A DNA stretch of 27,242 nucleotides from Clostridiales bacterium (GCA_003343625.1 QAKV01000035.1:1-27242); one strand, 5' to 3'; positions 1 through 6,920 are shown, counted from the stretch's first letter. Made by a program: numbers and translations. Notes: generated by a model from the sequence alone, not told the origin.

Positions 1-241
1 TGAGGGCGGCCGTCATACCCCCTTCTTCAACAACTACAGACCTCAGTTCTACTTCCGTACAACTGACGTAACCGGCGTTTGCGAACTGCCTGCTGGCACC
101 GAGATGTGCATGCCTGGCGACAACGTTGAGATGACCATCGAACTGATCCATCCCGTTGCGATGGAGCAGGGTCTTACTTTCGCTATCCGCGAAGGTGGAC
201 GTACCGTTGGTTCTGGCCGTGTTGCTACGATCGTTGAATAA
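1..241 (+). CDS. tuf: Elongation factor Tu, C-terminal 79 residues (5' truncated by window)
   Basis: The first complete codon is at position 2 and the frame runs to TAA at 239-241. The translation contains the EF-Tu domain 3 signatures [19 protein letters not shown] and, at the very end, [15 protein letters not shown] followed by a short tail. EF-Tu delivers aminoacyl-tRNA to the ribosomal A site as a GTP complex; domain 3 contacts the tRNA acceptor arm and EF-Ts. The GTPase domain lies outside the window. In Firmicutes tuf normally closes the str operon (rpsL-rpsG-fusA-tuf), and a strong terminator follows directly here, which fits that position. Confidence 0.98.
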   Translation, partial: EGGRHTPFFNNYRPQFYFRTTDVTGVCELPAGTEMCMPGDNVEMTIELIHPVAMEQGLTFAIREGGRTVGSGRVATIVE

Positions 242-262
242 TTGCGGTTAAATTGTAAATTG

Positions 263-297
263 AAGGCTTTCGGGGATTTTCCCCGGAAGCCTTTTTT
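263..297 (+). terminator. Rho-independent terminator of tuf
   Basis: A 14-bp stem (263-276 with 280-293, one G-T pair) closes on a three-base loop and runs into six T residues at 292-297. It starts 22 bases after the tuf stop codon and ends the str operon transcript. Its T-tract is shared with the left arm of the palindrome at 291-335. Confidence 0.88.
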
Positions 298-335
298 ATA
301 CGATAGGAAATGCAATTTCCTATCGTATAAAAAAG
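291..335. repeat. Perfect 21-bp inverted repeat fused to the tuf terminator
   Basis: Positions 291-311 are the exact reverse complement of 315-335, with a 3-base centre (GCA). The arms start with CTTTTTT, continue through ATACGATAGG and end with AAAT. Because each arm begins with a T-run (or ends with an A-run), the element can fold on either strand and supply a T-tract in both directions. It may be the edge of a small repetitive or MITE-like element reaching to about 430, but no second copy is visible in the window. Confidence 0.85.
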
Positions 336-405
336 ACGCTCCGCTGAGGATGAGCACTCGCGCGAAAAGCAGATCGTTGCCTGACCGCAACCGCGCCCGG
401 CGCGG

Positions 406-430
406 GTGTGCGCTGAGACGCACACTTTTT
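406..430 (+). terminator. Second rho-independent terminator downstream of tuf
   Basis: GTGTGCG (406-412) pairs perfectly with CGCACAC (419-425) around a six-base loop and is followed by TTTTT (426-430). Immediately upstream, 391-405 is a near-perfect GC-rich palindrome (CCGCGCC with GGCGCGG). Nothing recognisable is encoded between 336 and 405, so this either backs up the tuf terminator or ends a short non-coding transcript. Confidence 0.75.
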
Positions 431-465
431 AGAACAAATAAGCTGTTTCCGCATTTTCGGAATTG

Positions 466-474
466 TGGTAGAAT
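466..474 (+). promoter_or_regulatory. Possible extended -10 promoter of the flavin-reductase remnant
   Basis: TGGTAGAAT is an extended -10 element (TG-n-TAGAAT) about 40 bases upstream of the ATG at 517. A -35 box 17 bases upstream (446-451) matches poorly. A ribosome-binding site (TGGAG, 506-510) precedes the ATG, so the control region seems older and better preserved than the gene. Confidence 0.35.
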
Positions 475-516
475 GAAAAAAACAGAACGAAAAAATCAAG
501 ATCTGTGGAGACGAAT

Positions 517-886
517 ATGAAAAAGAAGTACAGTGCGTTGCCTGGAAGAATATGGAGATGCACGGGTTTAACTGGATGGAGTTCGTCGTCTCTGTCCCTT
601 CTCCGCTCTACATAATGACTTCGTATAAAAGCAATGGGCAGCCTAATGCCTGCATGCAGTCTTGGGATAGATGAAATCAAAACCGCCGGTTTCACTTCGG
701 TGAAAGCGGAAATGGTGAACGCCCCTCTGATCGAAGAATGCTTTATGAATCTGGAGTGCCGCTTCAAGTGGGAGAAACAGGAATCCTTTACAATATCCAT
801 CATCCAATCAATCCGGAAAGTTTCAAAGGGAAACCCATGATTATGTCGGCACTGTCAAAAAGATACGAGATTATATCGAGTATTGA
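517..886 (+). pseudogene. Flavin reductase / flavoredoxin-family protein, decayed
   Basis: Pieces of one protein appear in order in different frames. An N-terminus MKKKYSALP is followed by a one-base frameshift near 543. The next frame reads WKNMEMHGFNWMEFVVSVP and then SPLYIMTSYKSNGQPNACMQ, which I recognise from the short flavin reductases of gut Clostridia. It breaks at 650-652. The following frame gives DEIKTAGFTSVKAEMVNAP and ECFMNLECRFKWEK. After a further jump come LYNIHHPINPESFKG and, in yet another frame, THDYVGTVKKIRDYIEY with a stop at 884-886. Intact members are about 190-200 residues; about 70 residues are missing, in at least two internal deletions (after ACMQSW and after KWEK). 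The FMN-binding core is lost, so it should be non-functional. The breaks are visible; the family name rests on motif memory. Confidence 0.82.
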
Positions 887-896
887 GAGAGGGTGG

Positions 897-921
897 GAAA
901 TAAGCCTGATAGCTTATTTTT
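897..921 (+). terminator. Probable terminator after the flavin-reductase remnant
   Basis: AAATAAGC (898-905) pairs with GCTTATTT (912-919) around a six-base loop, followed by two more T residues (920-921). The stem is AT-rich, so it is a weak terminator, but its place 11 bases after the pseudogene stop codon fits that role. Confidence 0.5.
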
Positions 922-927
922 CACACG

Positions 928-987
928 GCTATTTGTGTCGGAGCGTCACAAATAGCTATGATGACACGCCCCGTCGCTGACGCTCCG
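928..987. repeat. Two interleaved inverted repeats upstream of the YhhN-family gene
   Basis: GCTATTTGTG (928-937) is the reverse complement of CACAAATAGC (947-956), and CGGAGCGTCA (939-948) is the reverse complement of TGACGCTCCG (978-987). The two overlap, so only one hairpin can form at a time. The block covers the possible promoter of the next gene and shares the word GACGCTCCG with position 336-344 downstream of tuf. Confidence 0.7.
933..962 (+). promoter_or_regulatory. Weak promoter candidate for the YhhN-GNAT pair
   Basis: TTGTGT (933-938) and TATGAT (957-962) are separated by 18 bases. The -35 matches consensus only in its first three bases. The first inverted repeat (928-956) lies across it and could act as an operator. 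Confidence 0.3.
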
Positions 988-1001
988 GAATGGAGATTTT
1001 T

Positions 1002-1658
1002 ATGCTGTGTGCGATCTGGACGATTCTGGCGTTTCCGGTGATCATCGCAGGGATGATTATGCATTTTAAAGCCGAGGCATGGGGAAAGAAGAACTGGGGG
1101 ATTCTGCCCAAATGCCTGTCCACCTGGATGATCGTGGGAACTGCGATTCTGGGCATTTGGGCTGCCGGGGATAGTCGCGGTCTGGATAAGAAATGGATAC
1201 TGGTTGCGCTGTTCTTGTTTCTGCTGGCAGACGGATTTTTGGAACTCAGCTTTTTTCTCGGGATGTCCGTGTTCGGAGCCGGACATATCGTTCTGATCGG
1301 CTGGTTTCTCACCCGGGGGACCCTTCACCCGATCAGCGTTTTCTGGTGGATCCTCTTTTTTGGCGGCGCGCTGTTTCTGTTTCGCGAGGAGCTCAAAGGA
1401 GGGCGGGAAAATCCCCTGCTCTATGCCATGACTCTTTATCCGGCGGTGCTGATGGGGATGACGGCCATCGCGGTGACGCTTCCATCACAACTGGGAATCC
1501 GGTATCTGTGGGCCGCCATAGGAGCGGTGCTGTTCGCACTTTCGGATCTCATGGTCGGGAAGGGATTTTTTAAGAAGCTTTCCGCTCCTGTGGACGCTTT
1601 GGCGCTGGGAATGTATTATGCGGGTATTTTCTGCATTTCCATGATGACCTGGTTTTAA
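1002..1658 (+). CDS. YhhN-family integral membrane protein
   Basis: A 218-residue, very hydrophobic protein with about seven to eight predicted membrane segments. It has the layout of the YhhN/TMEM86 family: an acidic residue in a central helix (FLLADGFLEL), then a GHIVLIGWF segment, and SDLMVG in a late helix. Characterised eukaryotic relatives hydrolyse lysoplasmalogens; the role of bacterial members is mostly unknown, so a lipid-hydrolase function here is only a family-level guess. I chose ATG 1002 because GGAG at 992-995 sits six bases before it. An in-frame ATG at 990 adds four residues but lacks a ribosome-binding site. The gene is followed after 14 bases by a GNAT gene in the same direction, so the two are probably co-transcribed. 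Confidence 0.8.
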   Translation: MLCAIWTILAFPVIIAGMIMHFKAEAWGKKNWGILPKCLSTWMIVGTAILGIWAAGDSRGLDKKWILVALFLFLLADGFLELSFFLGMSVFGAGHIVLIGWFLTRGTLHPISVFWWILFFGGALFLFREELKGGRENPLLYAMTLYPAVLMGMTAIAVTLPSQLGIRYLWAAIGAVLFALSDLMVGKGFFKKLSAPVDALALGMYYAGIFCISMMTWF

Positions 1659-1672
1659 AGAGGAGATAAAAG

Positions 1673-2116
1673 ATGAACCACCGGATTTTGATTTCGAACA
1701 GAGGAGATGAACTTTGGGAACGGGTTCAGGCGTATGCGGAGCGCTGTTCCTGGAGCGGAGGCCGATATCTGGCGGAGGATATGCGACACAATTTGTCGGA
1801 CTGGGAGAGGGCGGTCGTTTTGCTGTGCGGGAAAGAAATCGCCGGATATTGCGCTGTCCTGAAGAAGGAATGCATCGATGGCGTTCCCTATACGCCGTAT
1901 ATCGGTTATGTATTCGTGGGAGAGGCTTTCAGGGGGAGAGGGTTCTCAGGAGCGCTGGTCAGGGGCGCGGAAAGATATCTGAAAGGGATCGGTTTTAGGG
2001 AGGTCTATATCGTCAGCCACCACGATAACCTGTACGAAAAGTACGGTTATGAACATGTGGATACCAAGCCGGCCTATTGGGGAGAAATGCAGAAGATCTA
2101 TCGGCACGTTTTCTGA
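1673..2116 (+). CDS. GNAT-family N-acetyltransferase
   Basis: A 147-residue cytosolic protein. The central part reads YIGYVFVGEAFRGRGFSG, which holds the R-G-R-G-x-S acetyl-CoA pyrophosphate loop of the GNAT fold (residues about 88-95). The C-terminal portion has the usual aromatic stretch (YEKYGYEHV). An AGGAG ribosome-binding site lies nine to ten bases before ATG 1673. The substrate cannot be deduced; members acetylate amines on small molecules, peptides or ribosomal proteins. It follows the YhhN-family gene closely and ends at a strong hairpin shared with the convergent HD gene. Confidence 0.85.
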   Translation: MNHRILISNRGDELWERVQAYAERCSWSGGRYLAEDMRHNLSDWERAVVLLCGKEIAGYCAVLKKECIDGVPYTPYIGYVFVGEAFRGRGFSGALVRGAERYLKGIGFREVYIVSHHDNLYEKYGYEHVDTKPAYWGEMQKIYRHVF

Positions 2117-2177
2117 AGGAAGCGACGGACAGCGCGGATGGCTCCTTTGCAGCCGGAGAACGAAGGGAAAAGCGACG

Positions 2178-2222
2178 AGCGCCGCCTGAGAAACTGAAAA
2201 CAGTTTCCCGGCGGCGCTTTTC
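2178..2222. terminator. Terminator hairpin between convergent GNAT and HD genes
   Basis: AGCGCCGCC (2178-2186) pairs with GGCGGCGCT (2210-2218), and inside it GAAACTG pairs with CAGTTTC around an AAAA loop. TTTT follows on the plus strand, and on the minus strand a TTTT lies a few bases beyond the stem. It probably serves both converging genes. Confidence 0.75.
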
Positions 2223-2233
2223 GCAGTCGTATC

Positions 2234-2734
2234 TCAGGCGTAGCTGAAACGAACCCGGTTTCTTCTGGCCAGAGCCACGTTGAAACGGCAGAATTCCGCG
2301 AAGGCGCAGAACTTGTCGATGCAGGTGATGACCCATGCCTCCCTGCTTTTGGGCAGGGGACCGAGGGGGAACATGTGCGACAGGATGGCCTGCCGCTCCT
2401 TCTCACGAAGGGCGAAGTGCTCTTCGCTCGTCTTCGCCGCTACCTGCGGATGATAGAAGGCCTGAATCTGTCCCTTCGGAAGCTTATCCCTGAAGTCGTA
2501 CACACAGAAGTCGTGCAGCAAGCCGGCCCGTGCGGCAACACTGGCGTCCCAGCCGAACTTTTGAGCGATGTACCAGGAAAGATAGGAAACATTCAGACTG
2601 TGCATCAGGCGCGTCGTCTGATAATGCTGCCTGTACCGGTTCAGCTTTTTAAATTCAGCGTTATCCAGTATGCATTGCACGAGGGACAGAAAATCGGCGC
2701 TGATATCGTCCGAGACTGTAATCTCCATCGGCAA
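2234..2734 (-). CDS. HD-domain (phosphohydrolase-like) protein
   Basis: A 166-residue protein with the spaced metal-ligand pattern of HD hydrolases: RLMHSLNVSYLSW (first His, residues about 42-54), AARAGLLHDFCVYDF (the His-Asp pair, about 67-81), then a later His in ILSHMFPLG and an Asp in CIDKF. These enzymes cleave phosphomonoesters or phosphodiesters, including nucleotides, but the substrate is not evident. Start choice is uncertain. A TTG at 2734 has AAAGGA five bases upstream, while the ATG at 2728 is 11 bases away, so I list the TTG. It lies downstream of nrdDG on the same strand but has its own promoter (2795-2822). Confidence 0.82.
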   Translation of the reverse strand: MPMEITVSDDISADFLSLVQCILDNAEFKKLNRYRQHYQTTRLMHSLNVSYLSWYIAQKFGWDASVAARAGLLHDFCVYDFRDKLPKGQIQAFYHPQVAAKTSEEHFALREKERQAILSHMFPLGPLPKSREAWVITCIDKFCAFAEFCRFNVALARRNRVRFSYA

Positions 2735-2794
2735 TCACATCCTTTCATCCGGCGGCCGCCCCGGTTAGAGAACGGTAACCGCCTTTCTGATTTC

Positions 2795-2822
2795 AGTATA
2801 ACGCGCAGAGGCTGAAAATCAA
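2795..2822 (-). promoter_or_regulatory. Promoter of the HD-domain gene
   Basis: On the minus strand TTGATT (2822-2817) and TATACT (2800-2795) are 16 bases apart, placing transcription start near 2788 and giving a 5' leader of about 55 bases. It lies in the 124-base gap between nrdG and the HD gene. Confidence 0.6.
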
Positions 2823-2858
2823 GAGGTAAAAAGTTGAAAAAGTTTAAAAAAGAGTGTC

Positions 2859-3404
2859 TTAATTCATCCGGATTTTTTCGCTCTCCAGAGCCCACGGACA
2901 ATAGCGGCCCTGGGCCAATGTTTTCTTCACATCGATGATCCGCTGGTTTTCGGAGCCGCGGAAGGGCAGGCTGATATTTTTTTTCTCCAGCACGAATTCT
3001 CCGTCCACCAGGACGTCCAGACAGGAGAGCATTTCGTCCGTACATTCGCATCTGGCGCGGCTTTCGGAAAGCAGGTCGCTCTCCAGGGTATAGCCGGTAT
3101 AGCACCAGATGGATTTTTGTGGGAACCGTTCCCGCACCCGTCTGAGGAAGGGAAGCAGGGCACGCTGATTTGCCGGCTCAAAGGGCTCGCCGCCGAGCAG
3201 GGAGAGTCCGTCGATATAATCCGGAGCCAGCCCGGACAGGATCCGCTCCTGCGCTTCTTCGTCGAAAGGCTTTCCGTAGGAAAAATCCCAGGTTTCGGGA
3301 TTGAAGCATTCTTTACAATGATGGGTACAACCGGAAACGAAGAGGGAGATCCGAACTCCCTCTCCGTTTGCAATATCACAGATTTTGATTTCGCCGTAGT
3401 TCAT
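2859..3404 (-). CDS. nrdG: Anaerobic ribonucleoside-triphosphate reductase activating protein
   Basis: A 181-residue radical-SAM enzyme. The [4Fe-4S] ligands are C26, C30 and C33 (CTHHCKEC), and a GGE motif for SAM binding is seen in LSLLGGEPFE. NrdG uses a reduced cluster and S-adenosylmethionine to create the glycyl radical on NrdD, so it is needed for deoxynucleotide synthesis without oxygen. The length is slightly above the usual 155-180. Its ATG overlaps the nrdD stop by one base (TAATG), so translation is probably coupled. No hairpin terminator is obvious after the stop, only T-rich sequence. Confidence 0.97.
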   Translation of the reverse strand: MNYGEIKICDIANGEGVRISLFVSGCTHHCKECFNPETWDFSYGKPFDEEAQERILSGLAPDYIDGLSLLGGEPFEPANQRALLPFLRRVRERFPQKSIWCYTGYTLESDLLSESRARCECTDEMLSCLDVLVDGEFVLEKKNISLPFRGSENQRIIDVKKTLAQGRYCPWALESEKIRMN

Positions 3405-5563
3405 TACAGATGAAGCACCCTTTCCCGAATTTCCTGCGTGCGGCCCTGATTCCAGAACTGAGTGCCGATATAGCCGCAGGTTCGCCTTGCCACGTTCATT
3501 TTATCCTGATCCCGGTTGCCGCAGTTAGGGCATTCCCAGACCAGCTTGCCGTGTTCGTCTTCCACGACCTGAATTTCTCCGGAATAGCCGCATACCTGGC
3601 AAAAATCGCTCTTGGTGTTCAGCTCCGCGTACATGATGTTGTCGTAGATGAATCGGATCACCTGCAGTACCGCAGGGATATTGTCCTGCATATTGGGGAC
3701 TTCCACATAGCTCACCGCGCCGCCGGTGGAGAGCGCCTGGAACTGGGACTCGAATTTCAGCTTGGAGAACGCGTCTATGGGTTCCGTCACGTGGACGTGA
3801 TAGCTGTTGGTAATATAGTTTTTGTCCGTCACGCCCTCCACGATGCCAAAACGCTTCTGCAGGCATTTCGCGAATTTATAAGTGGTGCTTTCGATGGGCG
3901 AGCCATAAATGGAAAAGGCGATGTTGGTTTCCGCTTTCCAGCGGTCGCAGGCTGCGTTCATATATTTCATCACTTCCAGGGCGAAGGGGGTCGCCTCCGG
4001 ATCGGTATGGGACTTTCCGGTCATATATCTGACGCATTCGTACAGGCCCGCATATCCCAGGGAAATGGTGGAATATCCGCCATAGAGCAGCTTGTCGATG
4101 GTCTCGCCTTTCTTTAAGCGGGCCAGGGCGCCGAACTGCCACAGGATGGGCGCTGCATCGGACAAAGTGCCCTTTAAGCGGTTGTGGCGGTACATCAGGG
4201 CGCGATAGCACAGATCCAGCCGCTCGTCGAAAATCTTCCAGAACTTTTCCATATCCCTGCCGGAAGAAAGGGCCACATCCACCAGATTGATGGTGACCAC
4301 GCCCTGGTTGAAACGGCCGTAAAACTTATAGTTGCCGTTTTCATCCTTCCAGGGGCTTAAGGCGCTGCGGCAACCCATAACGGGGAAGCAGTTGCCCTCC
4401 TTGAGTTCTTTCATCTTCTTCTCGGAGATATAGTCCGGCACCAGGCGTTTCGCGGTACATTTCGCCGCCAGCTCGGTGAGGTAGAAATATTCGGATCCTT
4501 CGCTGACGTTGTCCTCCTCCAGCACATAGATGAGCTTGGGGAAGGCGGGGGTCACCCAGACGCCGGCCTCGTTCTTGACGCCCTGATAGCGCTGCTTTAA
4601 GGTTTCCTCGATGATCAGCGCCAGATCCTTTTTCTCCTGTTCGTTTCTGGCTTCGTTTAAGTACATAAATACAGTGAGGAAGGGCGCCTGCCCGTTGGTG
4701 GTCATCAGGGTGATGACCTGATACTGGATGGTCTGAACGCCTTTGTTGATCTCCCGATGGAGGCGTTTTTCCACGATCTCGGAGATCTGTTCCGGGCTGG
4801 CCTGGGCGCCCAGCTGACGGATTTCTTCCAGCACTTCGGCGCGGATTTTGTCGCGGGAAATCTGGACGAAAGGAGCCAGATGAGCCAGGCTGATGCTCTG
4901 CCCGCCGTACTGGTTGCTGGCTACCTGCGCGATGATCTGGGTGGCGATATTGCAGGCGGTGGAGAAGCTATGGGGCTTCTCAATCCGGGTCTCGCTGATC
5001 ACGGTGCCGTTCTGCAGCATATCCTCCAGATTGACCAGATCGCAGTTGTGCATGTGCTGTGCGAAATAGTCGGAGTCGTGGAAATGGATGATGCCCTGCT
5101 TGTCCGCCTCCACGATGTCGGGGGGCAGCAGCAGACGCTGGGTCAGATCCTTGCTGACCTCTCCGGCCATGTAGTCGCGCTGTACGCTGTTGACCGTGGG
5201 ATTTTTATTGGAATTCTCCTGTTTCACCTCTTCGTTGTTGCACTCGATGAGGGAGAGGATGCGGTTGTCGGTGGTATTGGCCTTACGAACCAGGGTGCGC
5301 TGATAACGGTATCTGACATAATTGCGCGCCAGCTCGAAGGCGCCGGTGGCCATGATCTGGTTCTCCACCATGTCCTGGATCTCTTCCACGGAAACCGCGC
5401 GATTCATCTTCCGGCATTTATACTCCACATAATCCGCGATGTCGTGGATCTGCTCCGGGGTGAGGGAGGCCGTTTCGGAGGAGTTGTTCGCCTTCGTGAT
5501 GGCGGCGACGATTTTATTTCCATCAAAGGTCATTTCGGACCCATTTCGTTTGATAATGTTCAT
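3404..5563 (-). CDS. nrdD: Anaerobic (class III) ribonucleoside-triphosphate reductase
   Basis: A 719-residue enzyme that reduces ribonucleoside triphosphates to deoxyribonucleotides using a glycyl radical. Residues about 3-92 form an ATP-cone allosteric domain (IIKRNGSEMTFDGNKIVAAI at its start). The catalytic barrel contains FPVMGCRSAL with a conserved cysteine. Near the C-terminus a zinc site is built from CQVC and CPNC, followed by the glycyl-radical motif RRTCGYIG at residues 693-700. All key parts are present and the length is typical. A strong AAGGAG-type ribosome-binding site precedes ATG 5563. It is divergent from a Crp/Fnr regulator, with a 144-base shared promoter region that includes an NrdR-like box. 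Confidence 0.98.
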   Translation of the reverse strand: MNIIKRNGSEMTFDGNKIVAAITKANNSSETASLTPEQIHDIADYVEYKCRKMNRAVSVEEIQDMVENQIMATGAFELARNYVRYRYQRTLVRKANTTDNRILSLIECNNEEVKQENSNKNPTVNSVQRDYMAGEVSKDLTQRLLLPPDIVEADKQGIIHFHDSDYFAQHMHNCDLVNLEDMLQNGTVISETRIEKPHSFSTACNIATQIIAQVASNQYGGQSISLAHLAPFVQISRDKIRAEVLEEIRQLGAQASPEQISEIVEKRLHREINKGVQTIQYQVITLMTTNGQAPFLTVFMYLNEARNEQEKKDLALIIEETLKQRYQGVKNEAGVWVTPAFPKLIYVLEEDNVSEGSEYFYLTELAAKCTAKRLVPDYISEKKMKELKEGNCFPVMGCRSALSPWKDENGNYKFYGRFNQGVVTINLVDVALSSGRDMEKFWKIFDERLDLCYRALMYRHNRLKGTLSDAAPILWQFGALARLKKGETIDKLLYGGYSTISLGYAGLYECVRYMTGKSHTDPEATPFALEVMKYMNAACDRWKAETNIAFSIYGSPIESTTYKFAKCLQKRFGIVEGVTDKNYITNSYHVHVTEPIDAFSKLKFESQFQALSTGGAVSYVEVPNMQDNIPAVLQVIRFIYDNIMYAELNTKSDFCQVCGYSGEIQVVEDEHGKLVWECPNCGNRDQDKMNVARRTCGYIGTQFWNQGRTQEIRERVLHL

Positions 5564-5599
5564 ACGTTCTGTCTCCTTCTCCTTTTTAGTGCAGAAGTT

Positions 5600-5628
5600 A
5601 TTATATCCCTATGGAGGGGATTAAACAG
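5600..5628 (-). promoter_or_regulatory. Promoter of nrdDG
   Basis: On the minus strand a perfect TATAAT lies at 5605-5600, with transcription expected to start about 30 bases before the nrdD ATG. The sequence 17 bases upstream (CTGTTT, 5628-5623) is a poor -35 box, which suggests that an activator or another regulator is needed. Confidence 0.55.
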
Positions 5629-5657
5629 TTGCGCTGGCAACAGAGAAGAAGTATAAT
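5629..5657 (+). promoter_or_regulatory. Promoter of the Crp/Fnr regulator gene
   Basis: TTGCGC (5629-5634) and TATAAT (5652-5657) are separated by exactly 17 bases, giving a start near 5664 and a leader of about 45 bases before ATG 5708. It is back-to-back with the nrdDG promoter. Confidence 0.78.
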
Positions 5658-5671
5658 ACAAAATATAGTGG
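5656..5671. promoter_or_regulatory. NrdR-box-like site in the nrdD/crp promoter region
   Basis: ATACAAAATATAGTGG matches 13 of 16 positions of the NrdR box as I recall it (ACACWATATATWGTGT). It overlaps the -10 end of the regulator promoter and lies upstream of the nrdDG promoter. NrdR represses ribonucleotide reductase genes in most bacteria, usually from two boxes; I see only one. Confidence 0.35.
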
Positions 5672-5691
5672 TTTGCACAAAAAAGAACCAC
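5668..5691. promoter_or_regulatory. Dyad over the start of the regulator transcript
   Basis: GTGGTT (5668-5673) and AACCAC (5686-5691) form a 6-bp inverted repeat with a 12-base spacer, just downstream of the expected transcription start. The position suits an autorepression operator of the Crp/Fnr-family protein encoded next, but the identification is inference. Confidence 0.35.
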
Positions 5692-5707
5692 AGGATGGAG
5701 TGAGTTT

Positions 5708-6376
5708 ATGGGCGTTTTTGACGGCGTGAAAGGGCTGAGCCCCAAACAGGCCCAGACGCTGGAAAGGAATCTGGAAAAAGCCGGAGGGATATCCGTCAGG
5801 GAGTACGGGAGGCGGGAAGTGGTGCTTCGAAGGGGAGAGGATCCGGGAGGAATCGGAATTTTGCAGAACGGTCTTCTGCTCTTGGAGAGCGTCAACCTGG
5901 ACGGACAGCGGCGGATTATGGACTATTATGGGCCGGGAGACCTGTTCTGGAAAAGGAGCCTTCCGGATCTGGAAAAAGGGGTTTATTACGTGATCGCCGG
6001 GATGAAGAGCCGGATCGCCTTTGTGGACGATCAGAAAATGTCGGCCGCCTACGGGGCGCATGGGCTGCGGGCGGTTTTGCTGGATCATATGCTCAAAAGC
6101 GCGCAGGAGAGAGCGCTGATGCATATCGATATCCTGGGACAGCGGAGTTTGCGGCAGAAATTGAATGCGTTTTTTACTTCCCTGAACCGGGAACAAAAGA
6201 CGGGCGTTTTTCTTTTGCCCTTTTCCATGACGGACTGCGCTGATTATCTGGGCGCGGACAGAAGCGCAATGATGCGGGAACTGGGCAGGATGAAAACGGA
6301 AGGGCTCGTGAAAGTACAGGGGAGAAGAATCGAACTGTGCGGCAAAACCGGACAGGAGGACGGGAACCATGGATGA
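5708..6376 (+). CDS. Crp/Fnr-family transcriptional regulator
   Basis: A 222-residue protein with an N-terminal cyclic-nucleotide-binding-type beta barrel (about 25-125; GGIGILQNGLLLLES and YYGPGDLFW are typical) and a C-terminal winged helix-turn-helix (about 180-210; DCADYLGADRSAMMRELGR). There is no N-terminal cysteine cluster like that of Fnr, so an iron-sulphur oxygen sensor is not supported. The ligand is unknown. GGAG at 5697-5700 precedes the ATG by seven bases. The gene is divergent from nrdDG and overlaps the DUF2752 gene downstream by eight bases, so the two are co-translated. Targets may include nrdDG and its own promoter. Confidence 0.9.
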   Translation: MGVFDGVKGLSPKQAQTLERNLEKAGGISVREYGRREVVLRRGEDPGGIGILQNGLLLLESVNLDGQRRIMDYYGPGDLFWKRSLPDLEKGVYYVIAGMKSRIAFVDDQKMSAAYGAHGLRAVLLDHMLKSAQERALMHIDILGQRSLRQKLNAFFTSLNREQKTGVFLLPFSMTDCADYLGADRSAMMRELGRMKTEGLVKVQGRRIELCGKTGQEDGNHG

Positions 6377-6920
6377 GAAAGAGAGGGCTGCGGATGGAAG
6401 AGCGGCCGCAGGCGGCGCGGACAGCGCCGACTCTGCCGCCGGCTTAAGGAGCTGGCGGAGGATCCGGAGGCGGCTTTGGGCCGATATCCGGGAATACTGG
6501 AAATTCGGCGCGGCTTTTGCTGCTTATGACAGGCTTGTGATGTGGCTGTTCGGAGCATTCTGCCCTTCGGTCATCGTCGCCGGTCTGCCCTGTCCGGGCT
6601 GCGGGATGACCCGATCCGTTTTCTGCTTCGCCACCGGGCAGTTCGAAAAAGGATGGCAGATGAATCCGATGGGGATCCTGTGGCTCTTTCTGGCCATATA
6701 TTTTTGTATCATGCGCTATGGGCTGGGGAAAAAGCCCGCAGGGGTACTGCAAATAGGCGGCTGCCTGGTGGTGATGATGGCGGTTTTGTACCTGTATCGG
6801 ATGTATCGGGAGTTTCCGGGAGCGGAGCCGCTCTGCTATACGCCCGGAAACCTTCTGGAACGGCTCTGGCCCGGATACGGAAGCTGGATATTGGAAAAAA
6901 TCGGCCGCTGGCACGTTTAG
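6369..6920 (+). CDS. DUF2752-family membrane protein
   Basis: A 183-residue protein. Residues 1-45 are polar and rich in alanine and arginine. The signature CPGCGMTRS follows (residues 75-83), then a helix ending in NPMG (99-102), then two to three membrane helices. This cysteine motif and the downstream N-P-x-G are the hallmark of DUF2752, a family of small membrane proteins without an assigned function. The start overlaps the regulator gene by eight bases, so the regulator probably senses or controls a process involving this protein. The stop codon overlaps that of the convergent methyltransferase gene (TTTAG is read on both strands), with no terminator between them. Confidence 0.85.
   Translation: MDEKERAADGRAAAGGADSADSAAGLRSWRRIRRRLWADIREYWKFGAAFAAYDRLVMWLFGAFCPSVIVAGLPCPGCGMTRSVFCFATGQFEKGWQMNPMGILWLFLAIYFCIMRYGLGKKPAGVLQIGGCLVVMMAVLYLYRMYREFPGAEPLCYTPGNLLERLWPGYGSWILEKIGRWHV

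Noticed and set aside
406..430. A CRISPR or tRNA-like element behind tuf
   Set aside because: There is only one hairpin with a T-tract and no repeat-spacer periodicity or cloverleaf; it is explained as a terminator.
4757..5656. A 299-residue plus-strand frame opposite nrdD
   Set aside because: It mirrors the nrdD coding strand; nrdD is certain and the frame crosses the nrdD promoter region.
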